DNA of 64,000 nt. Source: Sepiola atlantica. Lineage: Eukaryota > Mollusca > Cephalopoda > Sepiida > Sepiolidae. The stretch spans positions 57,936,082 to 58,000,081 of the forward strand of contig OY744528.1 in assembly GCA_963556195.1 (NCBI GenBank), in the 5' to 3' direction. A program made the translations under genes and the position numbers. Under the pieces are notes generated by a model that searched no databases, was not told the origin of the DNA, and saw only the letters and a program-made list of their open reading frames with translations. Below are positions 34,085 through 44,479 of the stretch, in pieces (the stretch's first letter is position 1; each line of letters opens with the position of its first letter).

Positions 34085-34885
34085 AATGCCAAGTTTAGAC
34101 AGTCTTCATCCTACTAACAAAATTCACATTTCTGTGGTTTTTATGTAATCTTAGATTTATGACAAGTTGGGACAGTCTTCATCCTTCTTACAAAATTCAC
34201 ATTTCTGTGGTTTTTATGTAATCTTAGATTTATGACAAGTTGGGACAGTCTTCATCCTGCTTACAAAATTCACATTTCTGTGGTTTTTATGTAATCTGAG
34301 ATTTATGACAAGTTGGGACAGTCTTCATCCTTCTTACAAAATTCACATTTCTGTGGTTTTTATGTAATCTTAGATTTATGACAAGTTGGGACAGTCTTCA
34401 TCCTGCTTACAAAATTCACATTTCTGTGGTTTTTATGTAATCTGAGATTTATGACAAGTTGGGACAGTCTTCATCCTTCTTACAAAATTCACATTTCTGT
34501 GGTTTTTATGTAATCTTAGATTTATGACAAGTTGGGACAGTCTTCATCCTGCTTACAAAATTCACATTTCTGTGGTTTTTATGTAATCTGAGATTTATGA
34601 CAAGTTGGGACAGTCTTCATCCTTCTTACAAAATTCACATTTCTGTGGTTTTTATGTAATCTTAGATTTATGACAAGTTGGGACAGTCTTCATCCTGCTT
34701 ACAAAATTCACATTTCTGTGGTTTTTATGTAATCTGAGATTTATGACAAGTTGGGACAGTCTTCATCCTTCTTACAAAATTCACATTTCTGTGGTTTTTA
34801 TGTAATCTTAGATTTATGACAAGTTGGGACAGTCTTCATCCTGCTTACAAAATTCACATTTCTGTGGTTTTATGTAATCTGAGAT
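34085..34885. repeat. Satellite: 73-bp unit, 11 copies, alternating A/B types (146-bp higher-order unit)
   Basis: Unit ATTTATGACAAGTTGGGACA...TGTAATCT(T/G)AG repeats every 73 bp. Copies alternate strictly between two haplotypes: CCTTCTTAC with TCTTAG, and CCTGCTTAC with TCTGAG. The real repeating unit of the array is thus a 146-bp dimer. The first copy is diverged and the last has lost one T. No open frame. Confidence 0.96.
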
Positions 34886-35356
34886 TATTTGTTTAAATCT
34901 CTGATGAAGCTTGTGATCCCGAGCGAAATTATTAGAAAAAAAGTCAAGATGAAAAATAAATAGTATTTTGATTTTAATAAAATATCTGCATCAAACATGT
35001 TTTTTTGAAGGCATTTTGCCTTTTTCTTTAAGTTTTAAATTTTAAAGATACTTAAAAAAAATGAACTTTCCCAAATTTATACCTACCAGCGACCATGCAC
35101 TATTTAAGTTCAAATTTAAACAAGACATATACACCGTTAAGTCCCCACAACATCAGATGTCACTTCTACAAGACCAGGAAGGATTCTTACGAAAAACAAG
35201 GTTAATACCTTTTATTTGTTTAAATCTCTGATGAAGCTTGTGATACCGAGCGAAATTATTAGAAAAAAAGTCAAGATGAAACAAAAATGGTATTTTGATT
35301 TTAATAAAATATCTGCATCAAACATGTTTTTTGAAGGCATTTGCCTCTTTCTTTAA

Positions 35357-35365
<9 letters not shown>
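34884..35365 (+). mobile_element. Penelope-like terminal region, two direct copies each with a hammerhead-like core
   Basis: A block of about 155 bp at 34884-35040 recurs at 35210-35365 with few changes. Both contain CTGATGA, an extra A, a GCTTG/CGAGC stem and GAAA (34901-34928 and 35228-35255). The 170 bp between them could encode MNFPKFIPTSDHALFKFKF, like a Penelope ORF start. The second copy ends in (TA)n at 35361-35392. Tandem terminal copies with hammerheads match the pseudo-LTR arrangement of Penelope-like elements. Confidence 0.7.
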
Positions 35366-35398
<33 letters not shown>

Positions 35399-35399
35399 G

Positions 35400-35566
35400 A
35401 TAGAAGAAATAAGAGTGATAAACATGTTCGAATGTCCAAATTTATTTCAAATTTCGATTGTTCAATGCAAGGTGTATTCTGTAATAAACCAGTGTTTGCA
35501 TTGAACAATCGAAATTTGAAATAAATTTGGACATTCGAACATGTTTATCACTCTTATTTCTTCTAT
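35400..35566. repeat. Perfect long hairpin, 70-bp arms
   Basis: The left arm 35400-35470 and right arm 35496-35566 are exact reverse complements, separated by a 25-bp loop. The text TAAACATGTTCGAATGTCC lies in the left arm. It sits between a (TA)n tract and a second Penelope tail, resembling a smaller version of the 3653-4080 palindrome. Confidence 0.95.
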
Positions 35567-35647
35567 TTTTATAATTGCTCTATCTCGTATATTAACCTTT
35601 TCACTATAGGTCCTATTTACTAAAAGTTTACTTTTGGTTTATATTTG

Positions 35648-35694
<47 letters not shown>

Positions 35695-35900
35695 ACATAT
35701 ATATATATATATGCACACACACGCACGCACACACACATATATATATATATATATGTATATATATGCTCGTAATTATAGGCTGAATCTACAAATTGCGTTT
35801 GAGCCCATACAACAGCTTGCAACCTCAACTCCTGCACTGATTAGGGTAGACACCCGAAACGAGTCGTCTGTAGGTATAAAACACTTTGAGTTTGTGGGTT
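35567..35900 (+). mobile_element. TA/TG microsatellite and Penelope tail with variant hammerhead-like core
   Basis: (TA)n with (TG)n and (CA)n at 35650-35763 is followed by CTGATTA, a GGGT/ACCC stem and GAAAC at 35838-35866. The conserved G of CTGANGA is T here, so the core is probably inactive. Confidence 0.5.
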
Positions 35901-36119
35901 TATTCTTTCTTTTTTTCTGTTTTCTTTTATCGTCTCTATCACCTTTTTTCTTCTTTTTTTTGGCTTTTAACGGTCGATCCTTGAGTCAACGGCAACATTT
36001 GTAAGACCATGTCGGCCAATCGACGACCGTCAACACCAATGTATTCTGTTCATCCTCATTTTCTTTTTCTGGCTGTGTAGTCTCTCGTGTTATGAGGAAA
36101 GTCTATAAAAATTTAGAAA

Positions 36120-36340
36120 GATGTGGCACCAAGACTATCTTTTGAGTCTAAGCGAAAGAACTCTCAATTTTCCCAACCCTATGAAAGGATTTGAATTTGC
36201 CCTGCTTATAACAAACCTAAGGATTCCAGACCATTGGTTGCCTGTGATCAATGTGATGACTGGTTTCACTTTGTGTAGGATTAGTCATGGCACCCCCAGA
36301 AGAACAACAATGGTTCTGTCAAGTCTGCAGGTCACTACGA
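36120..36340 (+). pseudogene. TAF3-like: Processed pseudogene of a TAF3-type PHD finger
   Basis: Two adjacent frames read ICPAYNKPKD...PLVACDQCDDWFHF and then CVGLVMAPPEEQQWFCQVC. This matches the PHD finger of TAF3, the TFIID subunit whose finger binds trimethylated H3K4; the DDCDDWYHWPC and APPEE.QWFC signature is diagnostic. Breaks are a TGA where the finger has Trp before ICP, a Cys-to-Tyr change at the second zinc ligand (CPAY), and a frameshift near 36280. There is no intron inside the finger, so it is probably a retrocopy. Upstream reading (KTIFESKRKNSQF) may be further TAF3 sequence. The loss of a ligand argues against function. Confidence 0.82.
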
Positions 36341-37250
36341 TCTGGTATATCCAGTCTATAAAAGGAACCAGAATATTTTGTTTGAAGTCTCAGGCAAAAC
36401 CTTAAAAACGGCGATTCAAACTGATGGAGGAGTCAAAAAAGCCTTTTCTTTTTTCTTTTATTATTTACTTTGTGTGATGATTTTATTTACTAGAACTCGA
36501 TGTGGAGAGGGAGAACGGTTAAATTCTTTTGCATATTTAATTTACATTGGATGCCTCAGTAGGACAGCTATAAAAGCTAATGAATTGCCTCCCGCTGACA
36601 GGCGTGGAGTGGGAAAAGTCGGTTCACATCGGACTTAATTTTTTGTATGTTACCAGTTAACGTGTTTTATTGAAAACTACCATTTTTGTTGCAAGGACGA
36701 GTTGGTTGCTTGTAAGCAACGGGGCAATTCGTTGCAACTTATACATCCATGTTTCTATAGTTGTGAAGGAGCTGCCACTGCAGGTAAGGATTTTATCGTT
36801 CTTTCATGTTGTGTTCGTTTTTATTATACTTCGAGTTTCCTAAACCGTCAGATTCTACTCCCAATATGGCAGAAAAATGGTTATGCTGTTACTTGTTTAC
36901 ATCATGTGCCCTATATTTTAAGTTACTATTCTTCAAATAAAGCTAAAACTCAACCTTCAATAATAGATTTATGTATTTGATAAAAGATTTTACAGGAAAA
37001 AAGAGCACCAATTTTGCAATATATATTAATATGACAAAACGTATATTGCCTGTAAAAATAATTTTTGAAAAAGTCTCCAGGATTAATAAAATATTTTAAT
37101 CAAATAATTGTTTTTACATTTTTTTTTTTTGCATATGATTTTTTTCTTAAGGTATTAACAAGTATAACTGAATTTAGACAAGGTAGAATGATTTCGTTTC
37201 AGAGTTTGGAAGGAGAATGCTGTCTTTCATTAAAATAACGAACTTCGTGT
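36341..37250. other. No gene recognised
   Basis: Short frames at 36378-36638 and 36702-36980 have no motif. A GCAGGTAAGG donor-like sequence at about 36781 is isolated. Confidence 0.45.
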
Positions 37251-37277
37251 AACACGAATTCCATGCACTTAGCCTGA

Positions 37278-37470
37278 CGATTCCCTATGGGGATAAAACG
37301 CGGACGCCCCTGTGTAGCTTAATTGCTATAAATATATTTTCATACCTTACTACCTAGCTCTACTCACGTATCGAGCACTGTTGAAGTAAATACTGAAAAA
37401 AAAAAAATTATATCTTCTTATAATATTATACATGTATACATGAAATAATAATAAATTATATATATATATC
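37278..37470 (+). mobile_element. Penelope-like tail with degenerate hammerhead-like core
   Basis: CTGACGA (37278) is followed by a TCCC/GGGA hairpin and AAAACGCGG. The G of the GAAA box is missing. An AT-rich stretch leads to (TA)n at 37455-37468. The layout repeats that of the other tails. Confidence 0.45.
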
Positions 37471-38960
37471 TTTTTTTACTCTATGCTTTCAAATTCTTAC
37501 AAAATAAAGAAGACTGAAAAAAGTTAATGCGTAAGACGTTTTCAACAATAAAAAAAGTAAATGAGTGAAAAAAAGAGACAAAGTGGGCTTGTATACCGAT
37601 GAATCGAAAATTTATTAAAAATAAGTAGAGAAAAAGGTTGACATGCATATTTGTTTATATGTCATATAAAAAGAAAAATATTAAATTAAAGTACTCACAG
37701 TTTAACACACCTTTTTCATTTAATGGAAATCGCTCCAGACAAGGCATGAAGCCACTTGATGTAAGGAGCTAACAAGAACGAAATATGATTATCGCAAAGA
37801 CAGGAGATGCCTATTTGCCTTAGTCTTGAAAAGACCAAGGTAGGTAGGAGGAAAACAGTCAGCAGGAAGAGAGTTCCACGAGCCTGCAGTTCTTGGAAAG
37901 AAGCTACTTTACAATATATATTTTTTATAGATGTGGAAATTTTCTTGTGTATGTTTTTTTTTAAAAGTTCGCTCATCAGTGGGCGATCAAATTTCACTTG
38001 AAAAAAGGTTCCTTTATTTTTCTATCAGGAAAAACATTCTAGACAGACGACACATTTTCATTGAAAAAAGGTTCTTGAGAATGAGCAAAACTCTGGAAAC
38101 TGGCTTTCTTCTTTTGTGTTTATTTTCAAGTAATAAATTATCAAATATTACTTGTGTCTCTGAAAATTAAATAATTATTATCATCTAACTTAATTAATTC
38201 TAATAATTATTTTAAAAATTATTATTATTTCTTGTTTTAATATTAAAATGTGAATTTCTGGACTGCAAACCCCAAATCAAATTAAAAATACGATGACTTC
38301 AATTCTTCATTGTTTGTTTATCCTTTGGATAAACAAATATTAAATTCAATAAATCTTTTAAATAATTTAGTCGCTTTGACTAAATAGAAAATATTCTGGA
38401 TCCTTTAAAACAATTAGTCCATCCAAGGAGATGAAAAAAACAAAGTGTTAGCGATTCAACACCCAGATTCCATCAGACGAAAAAGTTGTTCAAATTTTAT
38501 CGTCAAATCTGTTGTTTACTTTTTAAAATTGTCATCAATCCGACGATGGCTTGAAGTCTACCTCTGAAATGGATGACAATTTTGTCGTCTGCCGAAAACA
38601 AAATGTTTTCGGCGCGGTTCCATAATAAATTTGAAACCGTTAAAACAAAACGAATCTTACGTTTCTAATTAAAATGAAATGTGGCCCCTTTTTAAAAAAT
38701 AAATTATAAAAAAAGTCCTAACGCGAGATAAATTATCTTTAGATTTTTTCAATTGATTTCAACAAAGATTTTAAATTTATTTCTTTGGTACTTCTGCAGT
38801 TTACGGACCGTGCTATTTTTTTTTAGATAGTATTTTCAAGTGAAATTAAATTTTTACGGTATCTTTTGTTTATTAGATTGTTAGGTTAAAGTACAGAATA
38901 GTAAACAATGCCCCCCTTCCCATGTTAAGAATAGGTTTCTAAATAATAAAGTTATTATTT
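37471..38960. other. No gene recognised (1.5 kb)
   Basis: AT-rich. Overlapping short frames at 37716-38170 on both strands carry no motif. 38500-38600 has an imperfect inverted repeat around GACGA/TCGTC words. Confidence 0.5.
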
Positions 38961-38991
38961 TAGCATATATATATATATATATAATACTAAA

Positions 38992-39676
38992 AGTCTATTG
39001 GTCTTGTATGTTTGCAATCAGCTTTCAGCTTTCCGGTTTTCAACATCCGGTTGCGCATGCGTAAATAGCATCGTCTTCAATCTGTTATTCCAATTCCGTT
39101 ATTCTCTATTATGATTAATGAACGCATGAAATTTTTCATTCTGGAAATTTTTAAACAATTTCATTTAATTTCATCAAATAGTTTATTTGTTTTCTTTACG
39201 GCTAAAAACATTCAATGGGAGGACCTCGTAAAGTCTGTCGCAGTTTCAAAAAAACTCCTCCCTTTTAAAAAACAAAAACAAACAAACAAAAAAACAACAC
39301 TCATTATTAATATCAGCCATACTAGCGGTCGGTGAACGAAACCACCTCCCACTTTCCCTCTCATAGATTTCACCACTCCTACTCCCTCTGTTTTCGTTAC
39401 GTACGCGAGAACGCCTGCTGTACCCCCTTCCTTTCTCAAATCGCCCTAACCAACCACTTATAATTCAGTAACTGTAATTTAAAAAAAAAACAATTATAAT
39501 AAACAGAACGACTCATAGAAATCTATCTATATTCTTTTTTCATTTTAATATACTTTCATAGAAATGCTTCTGTTATGTAAAAAAAAACTATTTTCTTTAT
39601 GCCACAAGTGTCACGCTCATACATGAATTCCATAGCTAATATAACAAACTGACCCAACGGGTCACGGGTGGTCTAG
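38992..39676 (+). mobile_element. Non-autonomous Helitron (3' end certain, 5' end approximate)
   Basis: The 3' end shows the hairpin GACCC-AAC-GGGTC, then a ten-base spacer and CTAG followed by T (39673-39677), the canonical Helitron terminus. The 5' end is taken at TCTATTGGTC (38994), preceded by a TA tract. No Rep or helicase ORF lies within. Helitrons insert between A and T and leave no duplication, as seen. Confidence 0.65.
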
Positions 39677-39919
39677 TATATATATATATGGTTATTTCCC
39701 AGATTTTTCTTTTATTGTGGCTTCCGGTTCTGTGGATTGAAAAGCCGGTGCAACGTGGAAAATGTTCCTTCCGATTATAATTTAAGTAAATATTCAGAAA
39801 GTTTTTCATTTTTAATCAGAATGCTTTTATTTTTAATAAAAATATATAATAATAATAACACACTAAAAAAACATTCATTTGAGTATTTGTAAAAATAAAA
39901 CATTTCAAAGTAAATAATT

Positions 39920-40130
39920 TTTGGTGCTTTAGAGACGTGGCCGAGACGAAATATAAAATAATTCAAACTTTTTTTATCAATAATATTTATTTGATGTTTA
40001 ATTTATTTCAATAAATCTATTTAATTTAATTTTTTGCATTTTAAATTCGATTAAAAAAAATTGTAAGTTAAAATTATCTCCCCCTTTCATATTTCGTCTC
40101 GGCCACGCCTCTAAAAAAACACCTTTTTTT
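39920..40130. mobile_element. Nested foldback 1
   Basis: GGTGCTTTAGAGACGTGG at 39922 is inverted at 40103-40125 (CCACGCCTCTAAAAAAACACC), and GCCGAGACGAAATAT extends both arms. The centre is AT-rich. Confidence 0.75.
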
Positions 40131-40177
40131 TGTAATGTAAACGTTATTTGTTTATTAAAATATTAAACAACAAAAAA

Positions 40178-40745
40178 AATTGGTGCTTATCCAGAACTAC
40201 GGAGACATTCGAAAAAAACACAAAAAAAACAAAAAAAAAACACAAAAAAACAACAACAAACAAACTGAGAAATATCTGTATGATGCACGTACCTGTCACG
40301 GGCTGAAAACATCCTATACCAAAAATCACGTAAATTAATAAAGTAGGTTTTCTTTTATAAAAGAAAAACTAATTTCATCGATAAATGAATAAGGGGGAAA
40401 TATCCCCGCCAATTTTGGCATATTCAAGGGATATATTCAAGGGAGATAATACGAACTTTTGAGTACTTCCTAGATGCGCAGACATTCAATTCATTTCCAG
40501 TTAGCTCCCTTTTTCGAAAACCCGTTCAGCCCGTGAATATCTCTCTTGAATATGCCAAAATGGCGGCGATATTTCCCCTTATTAATTTATCGATGAAATT
40601 ATATAAAAGTAAAACCTACTTTATTAATTTACGTGAATTTTGGTATAGGATATATTCAGCCCGTGACAGGTACGAACATCAAACAGATATTCCTCATTTT
40701 TTTAATTTTTTAATGTGTCCGTAGTTCTGGATAAGCACCAAACAT
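40178..40745. mobile_element. Nested foldback 2, arms of 230 bp or more
   Basis: TTGGTGCTTATCCAGAACTA at 40179 is inverted at 40722-40742. The arms match through CTGTCACGGGCTGAA, TTACGTAAATTAATAAAG and TGGCATATTCAAG. The arms meet near 40480. A hairpin of this size is unusual for a simple MITE. Confidence 0.85.
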
Positions 40746-40999
40746 TTGTGGAAACATTAAAATAGAAAAACAAATTATTAATAAAATGTATTATTATAGC
40801 ATATTTTTGGTTCTATTTAAAAAAACTTAAATTATTAATAAAATGTATTAGTATTATAGCATATTTTATTAAAAATAAAAACATTCTGATTAAAAATGAA
40901 CACATTCTGAATATTTGCTTGCCCCTAAACTAATATCCGAAGGAACATTTTTCACGTGGCACCGGCTTTTCGTACCCATTAGGCGTATATGTGCTAACT

Positions 41000-41548
41000 T
41001 TAAGGTGAACTGGATGCTTGCGGACTGTAGGTCCGAAAAAATTTCTTATCTTTAATTTGAGGAGAATCAAGTAAGGGGCAGATAACTCTAGTTTCAAGTT
41101 TAAACCATGATGTATCTTAAAATGGATTTTACTATTGTAATTATTCTAAAATAAAGTTGAACAAAACGTATACATAAACGCATTCGGCACCAGTGAAAAA
41201 TAAAATGATTTTGAAAAATAAAATGATTTATAAATTATCACAGAAGAAGGAAAAAATAGAAAAAAAAATGCGTAAATGGAAGGGGAAAACATGAAACACG
41301 GAAATAAAGTTTTTGAAATAAATGACAGTTTTACACTGGGTAAAATTCGTCAATTTGTTTGAAAACAGTTCCTTTTACGTAAACATTTTGTTCAACTTTA
41401 TTTTAGAATAATTACAATAGTAAAACCCATTTTAAGATACATCGTGGGTGTAACTTGAAACTAGAGTTCTTTCCCCCTTATTTGACTCTCCTCAAATTAA
41501 AGATAAGACTTTTTTTCCGGCCCTACAGTCCGCAAGCACCGTGAACTG
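41000..41548. mobile_element. Foldback element with ~170-bp arms
   Basis: TGCTTGCGGACTGTAGG (41015) and the following 150 bp are inverted at 41376-41540. The shared text includes TTCTAAAATAAAGTTGAAC. The 185-bp centre is A-rich. Confidence 0.85.
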
Positions 41549-41746
41549 TTAGCTCACTATCAAAGTTAGGTAACTCTAATGCATACTTTTGTAGAGTAGC
41601 TTCCCTTTGTCTAGTTAATCTGTGAAATAACTAAATAAATACGGAAATCGAATCGGCGTAAAACGGATCAACTACTAAAGGTAGTCATGGTGTAAATACA
41701 TATATTGATTTTATTTAAACCAGGATAATAAATATTAATTTAAATT

Positions 41747-41795
41747 TGACAATAAATATTTTATATAAATTCTTTATATAAAATATTTATTGTCC
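41747..41795. repeat. Perfect AT hairpin, 22-bp arms
   Basis: GACAATAAATATTTTATATA and its inverse are separated by about 5 bp. Confidence 0.85.
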
Positions 41796-42360
41796 AGTTT
41801 GATATTCCAACACATTTTAAGACTAAAATAGATGAAAAAAGATGAATTTACAATGCCATTTTTAAGGTCTATCTAATGAAGTATGTAAGAGAATTTGATC
41901 CTTATATTTAACTCCCTGTATAATAAAGACCAATGTGCATTAATTTGTATATACAAATTTCCATCCGAACGTCGAGTATTCAAAGACATATGTTAATATT
42001 CAATAAAGCAACTATATCTGACCAAAAACCAAACATACAGAACGTAAAGTCACTTTTCCGCACGTATTTTTGTAATACATCGTTTTTTTTTTTTTACTAA
42101 TGAGTCACCACTTATGTAGGTCAAGAGCTACTGGAAGGGTTAATTAGATGGATTGATTGTCGGTTTAATAATGAAAATGATGAATGGAATGAACAAAATC
42201 TGATTAATTATGGGACTAAATATAAAAAGTATTTGTTGACATTGGATTTGAAAGCAGCCATGTAGGGAAGTAGTCCTGTGGTTACGTGGTCCGCATATGG
42301 GAAGTTCCTGGAAAATATGGAATTCCGCCTGGCACTAGGCACACAGAGCAAGAAAGGAAA
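41796..42360. other. No gene recognised
   Basis: AT-rich, no coding block or structured repeat seen. Confidence 0.5.
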
Positions 42361-42367
42361 TTTCTTT

Positions 42368-44100
42368 TCAGTTGTAGTGAACGAGTTCTTGCTGTGAATG
42401 TCTTACAAGGAGAAACAATAAATTGGAGCTTCCATGGAAATAACGAGAGAGATGAGAAAGACTAGCAACGTCGTTTCTTCTGTGAGAAAGGGGCCGTAGA
42501 GAACAGAAGAGATCATCCCCCACTAGATTGCAAATTCGATTTTGTACTCTGTCAAAGCAACAAAGGGTGCTCCGTGTGGCACCTCCCCAGATGTGGCAGC
42601 TGTACTCCATCTTAGGACTTATGTGATTCTTAGAGGTAAAGGGTTGCATCAAGAGTCGGGTATTTTCTGGAGCAATAGAATGATCCAATCATTTTTCCAA
42701 CACCCAAGCAACAGATTGGATATATGTCTTATATTTTTGATCTGGAATGAAAGTCAGCCCCGGAACTTATGGCCGTGTAGTCCGAACAAAGGGGTAAACC
42801 AATGTGGCGAATGATGGCCGGACAAAGGTTAAGAAGATGCCTTTATGGCGGCATGTCATTCCCAATGTTCAGGTGGCCCGACGACGTGTGGATAAAATTA
42901 ACAGAATAAACAAACAAAAGGGAAGAAAGAAAAACATTATTATTATATTGAAATTACGAAGGAAAAGACAAACAAAAGTAGCATCTACCAAAATTAACAT
43001 TTAACAAAACAATTTATTCTTTTTGGATGACAAAACGAGTTTGTTGCACGGGTGAAATGTTCTGGTTATTAAGTTCAGCCATAGTTTCCGTGTTAGTATG
43101 AATGGGTATGTGCGAGCGTGGTTGATGTAAAGTTATGTATGTAGATCTTTTGGCTATTGTAATGTGTATGTGTGTGAGTAAAGTTCTTTGTTTATGGTGA
43201 ATAGAAATGGAAGATGTTACCTTCTTTTTGACTTATGCCTCCCCCCTTCCGATCGAGCCGGGAGGGGGCAACAATCTCCGCGTGCGTTATCGCCTGGAAC
43301 CAAAGGGGAAAGAGGGAAAAGAGAGAGAGAGAGAGAGAGATCGCGACTTGTTACTTCTTTTTTATATGGGGTCAAATCACGCGTGGTCAAGCTGACCTGT
43401 TGGCCCCTGATTGGCCAGAATTTTCGGCCAACGTGTTTTTACGAGATATCCTCTTCTTCTATCTCAGAGACGAAGAAGGAGTTGCTCTACACAGAAAAAG
43501 AAAAGAAGTCGTAATAAAAGGTCATTTGCTTCCTGAATATCCGCTTGGCTCGTAATGGCATCTGCTACAAACTTATCAAAACAATGGGCTTTCTCAAGGA
43601 GAGAGCCATTCATTTCGACTGGGGCAAAACAAGGATCTGAGCGTTGCTGGTGAAAGGACAGAAGCTTGGTTTGAGAAGTGTTAAAAGAAAGAAGAAACTT
43701 TTTCCTCATTGCACCGCATACTCCAGATCAGTTTTGTCATCTGCATAGATGTCAACAAATGATCCCAGAATATGATTTGGAAAATCATTAATGAAGATCA
43801 GGAAGAGGGTTGGGCCCAAAATAGATCCTTGAGGTGTTAATACTATGTGTTTCAGACCTTTGTCCATCAGCAACAGCTTCTATCGATCTATCAGAGAGAA
43901 AGGATTTGATAGTTGTGAAGACATTTCCATATATTCCATAGCTAGCAAGTTTGTGAAGCAATCCTTTGTGTCAGACCCCTAGCAAAAGCCTATGATGTGT
44001 CAAATGCAATTACCCTAGAAACAAAGCCCTTATCAAATGATTCACCGATCCTTGGTACAGTCAGCACGTCAGCAGTTGATCTTGCAGGGCGAAATAAGGT
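42368..44100 (-). pseudogene. CR1/Jockey-like LINE RT relic, split by an insertion
   Basis: On the minus strand from 44090 downward: FRPARSTADVL, then AFDTS (motif A, decayed), SYGIYGNVFTTIKSFLSDR and FVDIYADDKTD, which is the catalytic Asp-Asp block. SFNTSQTKLLSF...EMNGSLLEKAHCF follows to about 43575. After an interruption GLTFIPDQKYKTYIQSV and PKMEYSCHIWGGATRSTLC continue from about 42760 to 42368. The order and motifs match the 6.8-9.7 kb LINE, but the two copies are only relatives. Many stops are present. Confidence 0.85.
42785..43575. mobile_element. Insertion inside the LINE relic, possible LTR-type sequence
   Basis: About 790 bp separate two LINE parts that are adjacent in the protein. 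The insert is GC-richer at 43240-43450 and has a (GA)n run at 43320-43340. It also contains CCCCTGATTGGCCAG, an inverted CCAAT context shared with 32927. Ends and target duplication are not resolved, so the class is open. Overlapping Arg/Glu-rich frames come from the GA repeat. Confidence 0.5.
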
Positions 44101-44424
44101 TTATTTTGTAACATGTTTAATTTTGTTTCAGAAAAATAATTACATTAAAATTTTGCTTCGTAGAACGTCGATTAGAAACAGTTAAGTTATTTTAAATTTA
44201 TTATACTTACTCTTATTAAAAAAAGGCAGGTAATTTTTGTGATTGAAAATACCAATGTGTTGTTACCAATACTTGTCAAAGTCAGCCGACTCTGTAATTC
44301 TTCCTATCTCTCACTTTAGTCATCTGAATCCACCAGACATGTCTTAAAACAACATTACCATACCAAGAATTAATTATACTTTTAACGCTTAGAATGCGAT
44401 AATCGAGAAACTGAATGTTAGTAT

Positions 44425-44475
44425 TTACTAGCAAGTCTACCAGGCGTTGCCTGGGCTATTTGAAAAGAATCGAAT
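44425..44475 (-). mobile_element. Helitron 3' terminus (minus strand)
   Basis: The minus strand reads CCAGGC-AAC-GCCTGG, a perfect 6-bp hairpin, then TAGACTTG and CTAGT. This is the Helitron 3' end structure. The 5' end was not located; it would lie at a higher coordinate. Confidence 0.6.
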
Positions 44476-44479
44476 GATT

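Larger units (their letters stand above)
39716..40985. mobile_element. Outer foldback element, split by two nested foldbacks
   Basis: Left arm 39716-39860 (AAAGCCGGTGCAACGTGGAA...) is inverted at 40845-40985 (TTTTTCACGTGGCACCGGCTTTT). Between the arms lie two further inverted-repeat units (39920-40130 and 40178-40745) and a 70-bp direct duplication at 40770-40870. Confidence 0.75.

Noticed and set aside
34085..34885. CRISPR-like array
   Set aside because: Period 73 with the whole unit conserved, so no variable spacers; a satellite.
36120..36340. BEL/Pao pol C-terminus, from the frame starting MWHQDYLLSL
   Set aside because: The short resemblance ends at once, whereas the overlapping frame gives an unmistakable TAF3-type PHD finger.
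37716..38170. Small genes on either strand
   Set aside because: Overlapping frames without motifs, splice context or composition change.
42542..43555. Plus-strand ORFs at 42542-42814, 43188-43514 and 43235-43555
   Set aside because: Antisense shadows of the LINE relic, or Arg/Glu runs from the (GA)n tract.
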